Assembly (NCBI RefSeq): GCF_009861525.1
Contig: NZ_WVHL01000003.1
Span: 1,302,001-1,366,000, forward strand
Source of the DNA: Pseudomonas sp. LD120
GTDB lineage: Bacteria; Pseudomonadota; Gammaproteobacteria; Pseudomonadales; Pseudomonadaceae
Reading direction: 5' to 3'
DNA: 64,000 nucleotides
The position numbers and the translations under genes are program-made. Position 1 is the first letter of the stretch. Every line of letters starts with the position of its first letter. Below the pieces are notes generated by a model. It did no database searches. It saw only the letters and a list, made by a program, of their open reading frames with translations, and was not told the DNA's origin. Below are positions 26,625-40,600 of the stretch, one piece after another.

Positions 26625-26683
26625 CGGGTTGGCCAGCGAAGCGGCCTCAGGGACCGCCTTCGTTGGCAAGCCGGCGCTTACCG
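26625..26683. repeat. Short REPIN downstream of metH
   Basis: GCGGGTTGGCCAGCGAAGCG at the left is mirrored by CTTCGTTGGCAAGCCGGCGC at the right, with a short loop region. It lies 9 bases beyond the metH stop, a common place for REPs. Confidence 0.75.
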
Positions 26684-26691
26684 CGCCTGGG

Positions 26692-30402
<3,711 letters not shown>

Positions 30403-30555
30403 GAGAACTACCTGGTAGGGCCATTACGAAGGGCGTGGATCATAGCAAACCTGCATGGTTTTGCGGCATGTACGGGTTTTTCATGAATATCGCTCATGTT
30501 GGTCGTGGGGCGAGATCGGTAGAATTGCGGCGTTTTTTCTTTCGGGACCAGGGAC

Positions 30556-32847
30556 ATGCCGTTTCGTTTTATCGTCAGCAGCGCGCTGCTGCTTCTCAGT
30601 TCAGTGTGCATGGCCCAAGGTCCGGCTCCGGCGATTTCCTACACCCGCGACATCCAGCCGATCTTCACCGAGAAGTGCGTGGCCTGTCATGCCTGCTACG
30701 ACTCCGCCTGTCAGCTCAACCTGGGCAGCGGCGAGGGGGCCGGTCGCGGCGCCTCGAAAATTCCGGTGTACGACGGTGAACGCAGCCAGGCCCAGGCGCC
30801 GACCCGACTGTTCTACGATGCCAGTGGCAAGGCGGCCTGGCAGCGCCAGGGCTTCTATTCGGTGCTTGATGCCCAGGGCAGCCAGGCAGCGCTGATGGCG
30901 CGCATGCTCGAACTCGGCCACCGCACGCCATTGCAAGCCAATGCCAAGCTGCCCAGCGAGATCGTCCTGGGCCTGAGCCGCGAGAACATGTGCCCGCAGC
31001 CGGCGGAGTTCGATGCCTATGCTGGCGCGCACCCGAAAGAGGGCATGCCGCTGGCGGTGACCGGCCTCACCGACCAGCAATACCAGACCCTGCAACGCTG
31101 GCTGGCCTCCGGTGCGCCCATCGATGAACAGGGCCTGACCCCCAGTGCCCGGGAAAGCCTGCAAGTGGCCCAGTGGGAAAACCTGCTCAACGCCCCCGGC
31201 GCTCGGGAAAGCCTGGTGGCGCGCTGGCTCTACGAGCACTGGTTCCTGGCCCATGTCTATTTCGAAGGCGGCGAGCCGGGGCACTTCTTCCAATGGGTGC
31301 GCTCGCGTACCCCCAGCGGCCAGCCCATTGACCTGATCAACACCCGTCGCCCCAATGACGACCCGGGCACCCAGGTGTATTACCGCCTGTGGCCGGTGCA
31401 AGGGGTGATCGTGCACAAGACCCACATCACCTACCCGCTGAGCGCGGCGAAGATGGCCCGGGTCAGGACCCTGTTCTACAGCGGCGACTGGCAGGTCACC
31501 GCCTTGCCCGGCTACGGGCCGGCGCGCCGGGCCAACCCGTTCGAGACCTTCGAGGCGATTCCGGCCAAGGCCCGCTACCAGTTCATGCTGGATAACGCCG
31601 AGTACTTCGTGCGCACCTTTATCCGTGGCCCGGTGTGTCGCGGGCAGATCGCTACCGATGTGATTCGTGACAACTTCTGGGCACTGTTCCAGGCCCCGGA
31701 ACGTGACCTGTACATCACCGATCCGACCTATCGTGGCCAAGTCACGCCGCTGCTGGCCATGCCCGGGCAGAACGATGACGTCGGCAGCGTGCTCAGCCTG
31801 TGGCTGTCCTATCGCGACAAGCGCAACGAGTACGAGGCGCTGCGCCGCGACTTTTATGCCGAAGCCCCGGCGCCGAGCTGGTCGAGCCTGTGGGCCGGCA
31901 ACGACAACGCGCTGCTGAGCATCTTCCGTCACTTCGACAGTGCCTCGGTGACCAAGGGCCTGATCGGTGAGGTGCCGCAGACGATGTGGCTGTTCGACTA
32001 CCCGTTGCTGGAGCGCACCTATTATCAGTTGGCGGTGAACTTCGACGTGTTCGGCAATGTTTCCCATCAGGCCCAGACCCGGCTGTATTTCGACCTGATC
32101 CGCAATGGCGCCGAGCAGAACTTCCTGCGTCTGATGCCCGCCGGTACCCGCGAGGAGTTTCTTGACGACTGGTACCAGAACAGCGGTAAGTTCAAAATGT
32201 GGCTGGATTACGAGTCCATTAATGATGGCAAGCCCAGCGCCTTGAAACTCGACCCCAAAGACCCGAAAAAGGATTTTGTCCATCAGTTGCTGGTCCGTTA
32301 TGGCGAGCTCAATGCCAAGCCGGACCCGATCAATCGCTGTGACGGCGCCTACTGCTCACGGCCCAATATCGACCCGGCGCTACAGGATGCCGAGCAGGCC
32401 CTGAGCCGGCTGACGTCGCGCCCGGCGGCGGGGCTCAAGGTCATCGATCAACTGCCGGAAGCGACTTTGCTGCGCATCCAGGCCCCGAGCGGCAAGCGCG
32501 AGTTCTACAGCATGTTGCGCAACCGCGCCCACAGTAACGTGGCGTTCATGCTGGGCGAGTCGCTGCGCTACCAGCCGGGGCTGGACACCCTGACCATCTT
32601 CCCGGGCATTCTCAGCAGTTACCCGAACTTCATCTTCAACGTTCCGAGCGAGCAGGTGCCGGCGTTTGTCCAGGCCATGCAAGAGGCACGGGACGCCGCC
32701 CGCTTCGAGAAGGTCGTCGATCGCTGGGGAATCCGTCGCAGCCATCCGCAGTTTTGGCAGTACTTCCATGACCAGACCCGCTACCTGCAGGAAACCGACC
32801 CGCTGGAGGCTGGGGTCCTGGACATGAATCGATACGAAAACCTCTGA
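30556..32847 (+). CDS. cti: Fatty acid cis/trans isomerase
   Basis: A 763-residue periplasmic protein with a signal peptide (MPFRFIVSSALLLLSSVCMA) and a c-type heme motif CVACH at about residue 37 of the precursor. This motif, the length and segments such as GFYSVLDAQGSQ, NTRRPNDDPGTQVYYRLWPV and RNRAHSNVAFML match Cti, which converts cis to trans unsaturated phospholipid acyl chains upon solvent, heat or membrane stress. Position divergent from metH is the usual one in Pseudomonas. An AGGGAC ribosome-binding site precedes the ATG at 30556. Confidence 0.93.
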   Translation: MPFRFIVSSALLLLSSVCMAQGPAPAISYTRDIQPIFTEKCVACHACYDSACQLNLGSGEGAGRGASKIPVYDGERSQAQAPTRLFYDASGKAAWQRQGFYSVLDAQGSQAALMARMLELGHRTPLQANAKLPSEIVLGLSRENMCPQPAEFDAYAGAHPKEGMPLAVTGLTDQQYQTLQRWLASGAPIDEQGLTPSARESLQVAQWENLLNAPGARESLVARWLYEHWFLAHVYFEGGEPGHFFQWVRSRTPSGQPIDLINTRRPNDDPGTQVYYRLWPVQGVIVHKTHITYPLSAAKMARVRTLFYSGDWQVTALPGYGPARRANPFETFEAIPAKARYQFMLDNAEYFVRTFIRGPVCRGQIATDVIRDNFWALFQAPERDLYITDPTYRGQVTPLLAMPGQNDDVGSVLSLWLSYRDKRNEYEALRRDFYAEAPAPSWSSLWAGNDNALLSIFRHFDSASVTKGLIGEVPQTMWLFDYPLLERTYYQLAVNFDVFGNVSHQAQTRLYFDLIRNGAEQNFLRLMPAGTREEFLDDWYQNSGKFKMWLDYESINDGKPSALKLDPKDPKKDFVHQLLVRYGELNAKPDPINRCDGAYCSRPNIDPALQDAEQALSRLTSRPAAGLKVIDQLPEATLLRIQAPSGKREFYSMLRNRAHSNVAFMLGESLRYQPGLDTLTIFPGILSSYPNFIFNVPSEQVPAFVQAMQEARDAARFEKVVDRWGIRRSHPQFWQYFHDQTRYLQETDPLEAGVLDMNRYENL

Positions 32848-32930
32848 TCCGGAGCCGTTATCGCGCTCCGGGCAGCCATTGCCGGCTACCGGGGGCGCTA
32901 TACCAAGGTCTATCCCGACAAAAACACTAG

Positions 32931-33572
<642 letters not shown>

Positions 33573-33590
33573 GGCGTTCGCTGCGGCATG

Positions 33591-33621
33591 AAAAACGGCG
33601 CGCCGTGAGCGCCGTTTTTTT
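33591..33621 (+). terminator. Rho-independent terminator of nfuA
   Basis: AAAACGGCGC (33592-33601) pairs with GCGCCGTTTT (33609-33618) around a 7-base loop and is followed by further T residues (seven Ts in all). The 33622-33776 stretch after it shows nothing recognisable. Confidence 0.88.
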
Positions 33622-33776
33622 ATGCCTGTCATCCAAGGCGGGGTGCGGGGCTTGCTTGTCGCCGGTGGCCTGAAAGCCTTTACCTTGCCGGGGTCAATCT
33701 GTTCGCCGCGCCGCACCAGTCGCGATCAGCGCCGCTGCATGCCCCTGCGTGCCCGCAGGCTCAAGGGCTCAAGGGT

Positions 33777-34523
33777 TCAAGGGCGATAGAGGTGCGCGTG
33801 GCCGGCGCGGTACAGCGACGATTCACTGAACACGTCGGTGGCCAGTACGCGGCCCACGAGGATCAGTGCCGTGCGTCGAAAGCCCTTGGCCGCGACTTGT
33901 TCGGCGATGTCCGCGAGGGTGCCAACGACCCAGTCCTGATCGGGCCAGGAAGCCCGGTGCACCACGGCAATCGGGCAGTCGGCGCCGTAATGCGGCAGCA
34001 GTTCGGCGACGATGTTGTCCAGGTGATTGACGCCCAGGTGAATCGCCATGGTGGCGCCATGGGCCGCCAGGCTGGCGAATGCCTCACCGTCGGGCATCGC
34101 GGTCTTGTCCGCATAGCGGGTCAGAATCACGCTCTGGGATACGTCCGGCAAGGTCAGTTCAACCCCCAATAAAGCGGCGCAAGCGGCGGTGGCGGTCACG
34201 CCGGGGATGATCTCGAAGGGAATGTCCAGCGCCCGCAGGCAGCGGATCTGTTCGCCGATGGCGCCATACAGGCTTGGGTCGCCGGAGTGCACCCGGGCCA
34301 CATCCTGGCCTTGGGCATGGGCCTCTTTGATCACCTCGACAATCTGTTCCAGGTGCAGTTCGGCGCTGTTGATCACCCGTTCGGCGCGATGGCCGTCGAG
34401 CACGGCCTGGGGCACTAGAGAGCCGGCGTAGATAATCACCGGACAGCGGTGGATCAGGCGCTGGCCCTTGACGGTGATCAGTTCCGGGTCGCCGGGGCCG
34501 GCGCCGATGAAATAGACGGTCAT
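33777..34523 (-). CDS. cobM: Precorrin-4 C11-methyltransferase
   Basis: A 248-residue tetrapyrrole methylase. MTVYFIGAGPGDPELITVKG is the SAM-binding first motif, and IIYAGSLVP, ARVHSGDPSLYGAIGEQ and PFEIIPGVTATAACAALLG are CobM/CbiF signatures. It methylates C11 of precorrin-4 in the aerobic pathway to cobalamin. The start at 34523 is the family N-terminus; the ATG at 34577 adds 18 unrelated residues. It is the last gene of the cbtB-cbtA-cobE-cobM unit controlled by the minus-strand cobalamin riboswitch. Confidence 0.93.
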   Translation of the reverse strand: MTVYFIGAGPGDPELITVKGQRLIHRCPVIIYAGSLVPQAVLDGHRAERVINSAELHLEQIVEVIKEAHAQGQDVARVHSGDPSLYGAIGEQIRCLRALDIPFEIIPGVTATAACAALLGVELTLPDVSQSVILTRYADKTAMPDGEAFASLAAHGATMAIHLGVNHLDNIVAELLPHYGADCPIAVVHRASWPDQDWVVGTLADIAEQVAAKGFRRTALILVGRVLATDVFSESSLYRAGHAHLYRP

Positions 34524-34604
34524 GGCGGTTCCTGTGAAAAAAGGGCGGGAGCAGAGCTTCAGATGAAGATTGCTCATGATCGAGGGCGGGGATTATCGGG
34601 GATT

Positions 34605-35018
34605 TTACCGGCAAGCCGCCAATGCCAGGGTGGCCTGGGCGTATTTTTGCCGGGGAATCAGCAGTTTCACCGGGCCCGGGTGCAACTGTTCGGCCAGGGC
34701 CAGGGCGGCGCTTTCGGCCACGCCATAGCAGCCGGTACGTTCAAAGGCGATCTGCGAGCGGTGGCTCAGGCGCAAGGCATAAGGCGCCAATTGCGTGCTA
34801 CTGAAACAGGTCAGCGGCAGGGCCAGTTGATCCGCCAATTGCAGCAGGCCGGGTTCGCTGCGCTTCAAGTCGATACTGGCCAGGGCGAGGATCTGCCGGC
34901 TATCCAGGCGATGGGCCAGCAGCACCTGGTCCAGCAGGGCGCGCAGGGTGGTCACCGGGCAGCCTTTCTGGCAACCCAGGCCGACCACCAGGGCCGGCGC
35001 TGCGCGCGTTTCGATCAT
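34605..35018 (-). CDS. cobE: Cobalamin biosynthesis protein CobE (CbiG C-terminal domain)
   Basis: A 137-residue protein equivalent to the C-terminal domain of CbiG: ALVVGLGCQKGCPVTTLRAL, LASIDLKRSEPGLLQLA, and the GCYGVAESAALALA glycine/alanine-rich motif. CobE is needed in the aerobic pathway; its exact step is not settled. The start at 35018 overlaps the cbtA stop by ATGA. Confidence 0.88.
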   Translation of the reverse strand: MIETRAAPALVVGLGCQKGCPVTTLRALLDQVLLAHRLDSRQILALASIDLKRSEPGLLQLADQLALPLTCFSSTQLAPYALRLSHRSQIAFERTGCYGVAESAALALAEQLHPGPVKLLIPRQKYAQATLALAACR

Positions 35019-35716
35019 GCCGAGTACAGATCGGTGTTCTTGCGCCGGAATAACCACGCGCTGACCAGGCCCAGGGCCAGCCAGAAGGCGGCGTTGGTCA
35101 GTTGCGAGGCGATCTTGAACTGGGCTTCCAGCGCTTTTGGCGCCAGCATCGAATGCACTTCAGGCTGGGGTGCGCCGATCACGTGGGGCACGGCGATGAT
35201 GGCCACGCCCAGTAGCTTGAGCAGCCAGTTCTGGGCAAACACGATCAGGGCGATGCCCACCGCGGTGGAGGCGGCAGTGCCGACCCACCAGACCTGACGC
35301 TGCACCAAGTCCGCGGCGGCGGTGCCCGGCAACTCCGGCGGCAGGCCCAGGGTCGGCGCCAGGCAGAAGGTCGCATAACCGGCCAGGCCCCAGAGCAGGC
35401 CCTGGGAGGCGCGGTTGGGCGCGCGCAGGGTGTAGAGCCCGGCCAGCATCAGGGCGAAGCCGACCGCCACCACCAGGTTGCCGCCGGTGGTGGAGAGCGT
35501 GCGCTGCCAGCCGTCTTCCGGCTCCCAGGCTTCGGCATCGTGACTGTGGCCGGCCATGGCGCCTGCGGCGTGTTCATGGGCTTCGGCGGCCGGAGCCTGT
35601 TCATAGGTTTCCGCCTGCAGGATCAGCGGAGCGACCCACAAGCTTTGCAGCAGGGTCAGCAGCAGGGCCGCCAGCAGCCCGGTGAACCCTGCGGTTTGGG
35701 CAATACGCTTGATCAT
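35015..35716 (-). CDS. cbtA: Cobalt transporter subunit CbtA
   Basis: A 233-residue membrane protein with about five hydrophobic helices (MIKRIAQTAGFTGLLAALLL at the start; later NLVVAVGFALMLAGLYTL and GWYATF-like loop GLAGYATFCLAPTLGLPPEL). A histidine-rich loop after the first helix (EAHEHAAGAMAGHSHDAE) is a likely metal-collecting segment. CbtA is a predicted cobalt permease regulated by B12 riboswitches. The start at 35716 lies 11 bases after the cbtB stop region; upstream in-frame residues are not CbtA-like. Confidence 0.92.
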   Translation of the reverse strand: MIKRIAQTAGFTGLLAALLLTLLQSLWVAPLILQAETYEQAPAAEAHEHAAGAMAGHSHDAEAWEPEDGWQRTLSTTGGNLVVAVGFALMLAGLYTLRAPNRASQGLLWGLAGYATFCLAPTLGLPPELPGTAAADLVQRQVWWVGTAASTAVGIALIVFAQNWLLKLLGVAIIAVPHVIGAPQPEVHSMLAPKALEAQFKIASQLTNAAFWLALGLVSAWLFRRKNTDLYSA

Positions 35717-35727
35717 CTCGGCAGATC

Positions 35728-35916
35728 TCAGTGGCAAGGAAAGGCGGCGCTGTGACGGGTGTCGTGGGCGGCGTTGTGCACCGCTTCGAGATGGGAGAAA
35801 CCGGCGAAATACACCAGGCAGGCGCCCAGCAGCGACGCGCCGATGGCGGCCACCAGACGCTGGCTCAGGGTGGAGGTGCTGCTGGCGGAATGGCGGGTAC
35901 TGCTGATGGTCGACAT
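35728..35916 (-). CDS. cbtB: Cobalt transporter subunit CbtB
   Basis: A 62-residue protein with one membrane helix (LVAAIGASLLGACLVYFAGF) and the C-terminal histidine motif HNAAHDTRHSAAFPCH, diagnostic of CbtB. It is thought to present cobalt to the CbtA permease. It is the first gene after the minus-strand cobalamin riboswitch. Confidence 0.92.
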   Translation of the reverse strand: MSTISSTRHSASSTSTLSQRLVAAIGASLLGACLVYFAGFSHLEAVHNAAHDTRHSAAFPCH

Positions 35917-36025
35917 GGCGCTTCCCTTTGGAGTGTCGGCGGGGGAGGAGCGCAGGAAAACCCCGCGTTGGCAGCACGCAGGGTTTGCAACAGCGCCCGC
36001 CCACCGCGGGTTTGTTAGGTGTGTG

Positions 36026-36222
36026 TTGCGGGCCGGTCTCCGGGCTCACGAGGGGCAGTGTCATGCCGGCAAGTGTCGCCTTCCCATGCCATTGGCACAG
36101 TGGATCTGACACTTCGCTCGCTTACCGTTGCGGGGGCAGCACCGGACTGGCCACGGCTTTTTAGTTAAGCACGTGATTCACCGGTTTCCCGTTTCACCCT
36201 GTGAGGGGCACCCGTAACAAGG
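36026..36222 (-). promoter_or_regulatory. Cobalamin riboswitch upstream of cbtB
   Basis: Read on the minus strand, the region contains the elements of the class in order: GGGAAACCGGTGAA (P3/L4 side), GCTGCCCCCGCAACGGTAA (the conserved core) and AGCCCGGAGACCGGCC (end of the B12 box), starting near 36222 and ending near 36026. It is followed by the cbtB-cbtA-cobE-cobM genes. Binding of adenosylcobalamin should lower their expression. Confidence 0.92.
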
Positions 36223-36317
36223 CGCGTAGCAAATCATGGGCGGGGTGACGCCGTCAATTGCGGGTGCCGGCGCATTGCCGATTGACCGCCCCCCGCGCTC
36301 TGCGTAGCCTTGCGCGT

Positions 36318-36512
36318 TCGAGGTTCTTCGGCCAGCGGTCGAAGCTAAGAAGGGAACGCGGTCGATGCCGCGGCTGCCCCCGCAACTGTGAAGGGTTTGA
36401 TTTCTGCAAGGCCACTGCTTGCGCGTTCAGAACGCCCGCGGGAAGGCGCAGGAACCGCCGGTCCAACGACTGGCAAGCCCTCAGCCAGGAGACCTGCCTC
36501 GACCCAGATTCT
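36318..36512 (+). promoter_or_regulatory. Cobalamin riboswitch upstream of cobW
   Basis: On the plus strand AAGAAGGGAACGCGGT, GGCTGCCCCCGCAACTGTGA, GCCACTG, GGGAAGGCGCAGG and AGCCAGGAGACCTGCC occur in order between about 36350 and 36504, as in adenosylcobalamin riboswitches. It controls cobW and probably cobN and the chelatase AAA+/VWA genes. It lies only about 100 bases from the divergent riboswitch of cbtB. Confidence 0.93.
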
Positions 36513-36612
36513 CACTACAACCGGGCGGGGTGATCCGGTGGCGAAATCTCCGCGCGCCTCTGCGCTGCGGCTCTCGTCCCGTATGCCCGCCACCTTTGCC
36601 AAGGGGCATCCG

Positions 36613-37680
36613 ATGAAAACACTGGCCAAACTTCCCGTCACCATCGTCACCGGCTTCCTTGGCTCGGGTAAGACCACCTTGCTGCGGCACATGCTGGACA
36701 ACGCCCAGGGCCGGCGCATCGCGGTGATCGTCAACGAGTTCGGCGAGCTGGGCATCGACGGTGAAATCCTCAAGCAATGCGCCATCGGCTGCACCGAAGA
36801 AGAGGCCACAGGCCGGGTCTATGAGCTGGCCAACGGTTGCCTGTGCTGCACCGTGCAGGAAGAGTTCTTCCCGGTGATGCGTGAACTGGTGGCGCGCCGT
36901 GGCGACCTGGACCACATCCTCATCGAAACCTCCGGCCTGGCCCTGCCCAAGCCCCTGGTCCAGGCCTTCCAGTGGCCGGAAATCCGTAGCGCCTGCACCG
37001 TCGACGCGGTGATCACCGTGGTCGACAGCCCGGCCGTGGCCGCCGGCACCTTTGCCGCGTTCCCCGAGCAAGTGGACGCCCAGCGCAAGCTCGACCCCAA
37101 CCTGGACCACGAATCGCCGCTGCACGAGCTGTTCGCCGACCAACTGTCCAGCGCTGACCTGGTGATCCTCAACAAGACCGACCTTATCAACCCCGCAGAA
37201 CTGGCCAAGGTGCGCCAGGAAGTGGCCGAAGAACTGCCGCCAGCGGTGAAAGTCATCGAAGCCAGCAGCGGCCGCCTGCCCCTGGACGTGCTGCTGGGCC
37301 TGGGTGCCGGCTCCGAGGAGCACATCGACGGTCGCCACAGCCACCACGATCACCACCACGACGGTGACGACCACGACGATCACGATCACGACGCCTTCGA
37401 TTCCATCTCCATCGAACTGCCCCAGGCCGACGAAAGCCTGCTGCTGGACGCCCTGACCCAGTTGGTGGTCAAGCACGGCATTCTGCGGGTCAAGGGCTTT
37501 GCCGCGATCCCCAACAAGCCGATGCGTCTGCTGATCCAGGGCGTGGGCACCCGCTTCGACAAGCACTTCGACCGCAAGTGGGGCGCCGATGAAGCCCGCA
37601 CCACGCGCCTGGTGCTGATCGGCCAGGAGCTGGACGCTGCCCAGCTCGAAGCGCAACTGCGCGCCGCGCTCAGCGTGTAA
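36613..37680 (+). CDS. cobW: Cobalamin biosynthesis GTPase CobW
   Basis: A 355-residue G3E GTPase: Walker A GFLGSGKTT (14-22), metal motif GCLCC (75-79), NKTD for guanine recognition, a histidine/aspartate-rich loop (about 238-260, HSHHDHHHDGDDHDDHDHD) and a C-terminal CobW_C domain. It delivers cobalt to the CobNST-type chelatase. The start at 36613 (MKTLAKLPVT) follows the riboswitch; an ATG at 36388 is inside the riboswitch and is rejected. cobN follows 3 bases after the stop. Confidence 0.94.
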   Translation: MKTLAKLPVTIVTGFLGSGKTTLLRHMLDNAQGRRIAVIVNEFGELGIDGEILKQCAIGCTEEEATGRVYELANGCLCCTVQEEFFPVMRELVARRGDLDHILIETSGLALPKPLVQAFQWPEIRSACTVDAVITVVDSPAVAAGTFAAFPEQVDAQRKLDPNLDHESPLHELFADQLSSADLVILNKTDLINPAELAKVRQEVAEELPPAVKVIEASSGRLPLDVLLGLGAGSEEHIDGRHSHHDHHHDGDDHDDHDHDAFDSISIELPQADESLLLDALTQLVVKHGILRVKGFAAIPNKPMRLLIQGVGTRFDKHFDRKWGADEARTTRLVLIGQELDAAQLEAQLRAALSV

Positions 37681-37683
37681 GTC

Positions 37684-40600
37684 ATGCACCTGCTCAGGAC
37701 CCAGCCCGGCGGTTTCGTGTCGGACGACAACATCGCCGACCTCGGACAAACCCCCGCCGAACTGGTGATCCTGTGCAGCGGCGATTCCAGCCTGGCGCTG
37801 CTGGCGGATGCCGCCGAGCAGTTGCCCGAGGACTACCCCAGCTTTCGCCTGGCCAACCCGATGCAGGTGCAGAACCACGCCTCGGTGGACCTGTATGTCG
37901 ACCAGGTGCTGCGCCATGCCAAGGTGATCCTGATTTCCCTGCACGGCGGCATTGCCTACTGGCGCTACGGCGTCGAGCGGCTGGTGGCGCTGTCCCAGCG
38001 CGGGGTGCAGCTGATTCTGGTGCCGGGGGACGATCGTCCGGACCCGGAGCTCAGCGATCTGAGCACCGTGGGGCCGGGCGAGCGCGATCGCCTGTGGCAG
38101 TTCCTGCGCCAGGGCGGGCGCGACAACGCGCTGAATTTCTACCGTTGCCTGGCCAGCAGCCTGCTGGGGCGCGACTACCCCTGGAGCGAACCGCAGGTCC
38201 TGCCACGCACGGCGATCTATCACCCGCACAAAAGCCAGGCCACCCTCAGCGACTGGCAGGCCGATTGGCAGCCTGATCAAGCAGTGGCGGCGCTGCTGTT
38301 CTACCGCTCCCACCTGCAGGCGGCCAACACCGGTTTTATCGACCTGTTCTGCCAGCGCCTGCAGGCGGCGGGGCTCAACTCCTTGCCGATCGCCGTGGCC
38401 AGTCTCAAGGAGGCCGCTTGCCTGAGTCAGGTTGAAGACTGGCTGGAGGCCACTGCGGCCGGGGTGATCCTCAACACCACCGGCTTTGCCCAGTCCAGCC
38501 CCGAGGCGCCGCACCTGCGGCCGTTCCGGCGCAATATCCCGGTGATCCAGGCCATCTGCGCCCAGGACAACGAACCCGGCTGGCGCGACAGCGAGCAGGG
38601 CCTGGGGCCGCGGGACCTGGCCATGCACATCGCCTTGCCGGAGCTGGACGGGCGCATCATCAGCCGGCCCATCAGCTTCAAGGACCTGGCCTGGCGCAGC
38701 GAGCGCAGCCAGTCGGACGTGGTGTGCTACCGCGGCCAGCCCGAGCGCATGGACTTTGTCGCCGAACTGGCCCGGCGCTGGGTCGAGCTGGGGCGCCTGG
38801 ACAACGGCCGCAAGCGCATCGCCCTGGTGCTGGCCAACTACCCGACCCGGGACGGGCGCATCGGCAACGGCGTCGGCCTGGACACTCCGGCTGCGGCGCT
38901 GAACATCCTCAAGGCCCTGCACGCCGAAGGCTACCCGCTGCCGGCCGAGTTGCCCGCCAGCGGCAGCGAGCTGATCCGGCAACTGCTGGGCGGGGTCAGC
39001 AATGATCTGGACAGCCTCGACCAGCGTCCGTGCCAGCAAAGCCTGGCCCTGGACGACTACGCGGCGCTGTTCCAGGCCCTGCCCGAGGCCAACCGCCAGG
39101 CGGTGCTGCAACGCTGGGGCGCACCGCAGCAGGACCCGATGTTCCGCAACGGACGGATGATGATCGCCGGCCTGCGTTTTGGCCTGACCTTTGTCGGTAT
39201 CCAGCCGGCCCGGGGTTATCAGGTGGACCCCAGCGCGGTCTACCACGACCCGGACCTGGTGCCGCCCCATGGCTACCTGGCGTTCTACTTCTGGCTGCGC
39301 CAGACCTACGGTGCCCATGCGCTGATCCACGTCGGCAAGCATGGCAACCTGGAATGGCTGCCGGGCAAGGGTGTCGGCCTCTCGGAAAACTGCTGGCCGG
39401 ATGCGTTGCTGGGGCCGCTGCCGAACATCTACCCGTTCATCGTCAACGACCCGGGGGAGGGCGCCCAGGCCAAGCGCCGTACCCAGGCGGTGATCATCGA
39501 CCACCTGATGCCGCCCCTGACCCGTGCCGAAACCTACGGCCCGCTGCGTAACCTGGAGCAGCTGGCGGACGAGTACTACGAAGCCCAGCTGCTGGACCCA
39601 CGTCGCGCTCGGGAACTGCAACGGGACATCCTGCAACTGGTGCGCGAAACCCATATCGACCGCGAACTGCAACTGGAGGGCGCGCTCGACAGCGACGCCG
39701 ACGCGGCCATCTGGCTGCCGCGCCTGGACACTTACCTGTGCGACCTCAAGGAGTCGCAGATCCGCGATGGCCTGCACGTGTTCGGCGAATCCCCCGAGGG
39801 CCGCTTGCGCCTCGACACCCTGCTGGCCCTGCTGCGCATTCCCCGAGGCGATGGCAAGGGCGCCCACGCCAGCCTGTTGCGAGCCCTGGCCAAGGCCTTC
39901 GGCCTGGGCTTCGATCCGCTGGACTGTGCCTTGGCCGAGCCCTGGACCGGACGCCGGCCGCAGCCGTTGCGGCAGATCAGCGATGGGCTCTGGCGCACCG
40001 CCGGCGATGCGCGCGAGCGCCTGGAACTGTATGCCGCCGAGTTGATCGAGGCGGCGCTCCAGGGCCCGGTGGCGCAGCTGGATGAACCCGGCTGGGAGCC
40101 GGTGCAGAGCATTATCGACGGCTTGCGCGAGGTGGTTGCGCCGCGCCTGGACGCCTGCGGCCCGGCGGAAATGCGCGGCCTGCTGGAGGCCCTGAGCGGG
40201 CGTTTCGTCCCCGCCGGACCCAGCGGCGCACCCAGCCGCGGGCGTCTGGACGTGCTGCCCACCGGGCGCAACTTCTATTCGGTGGACGTGCGCAACCTGC
40301 CCACCACCACCGCCTGGCGCATCGGTTTTCAGTCGGCGAACCTGATTCTCGAACGCCACCTGCAAGACCACGGCGACCACCTGCTGCACCTGGGCCTTTC
40401 GGTCTGGGGCACCGCCACCATGCGCACCGGCGGCGACGACATTGCCCAAGCCATGGCGCTGATGGGCGTGCGCCCGGTATGGGCCACCGGCAGCCAGCGG
40501 GTCGACGATTTCGAGATCCTGCCCCTGAGCCTGTTGGACCGGCCGCGGGTCGACATGACCTTGCGGGTGTCCGGGTTCTTCCGCGACGCCTTCGCCAACC

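Noticed and set aside
30601..32283. Minus-strand frame of 560 codons opposite cti
   Set aside because: It has no protein-like features, while the plus strand encodes a full cis/trans isomerase with signal peptide and heme motif.
36388..36612. N-terminal extension of CobW from the ATG at 36388
   Set aside because: This segment is part of the cobalamin riboswitch and its residues are unlike CobW, which begins at 36613.
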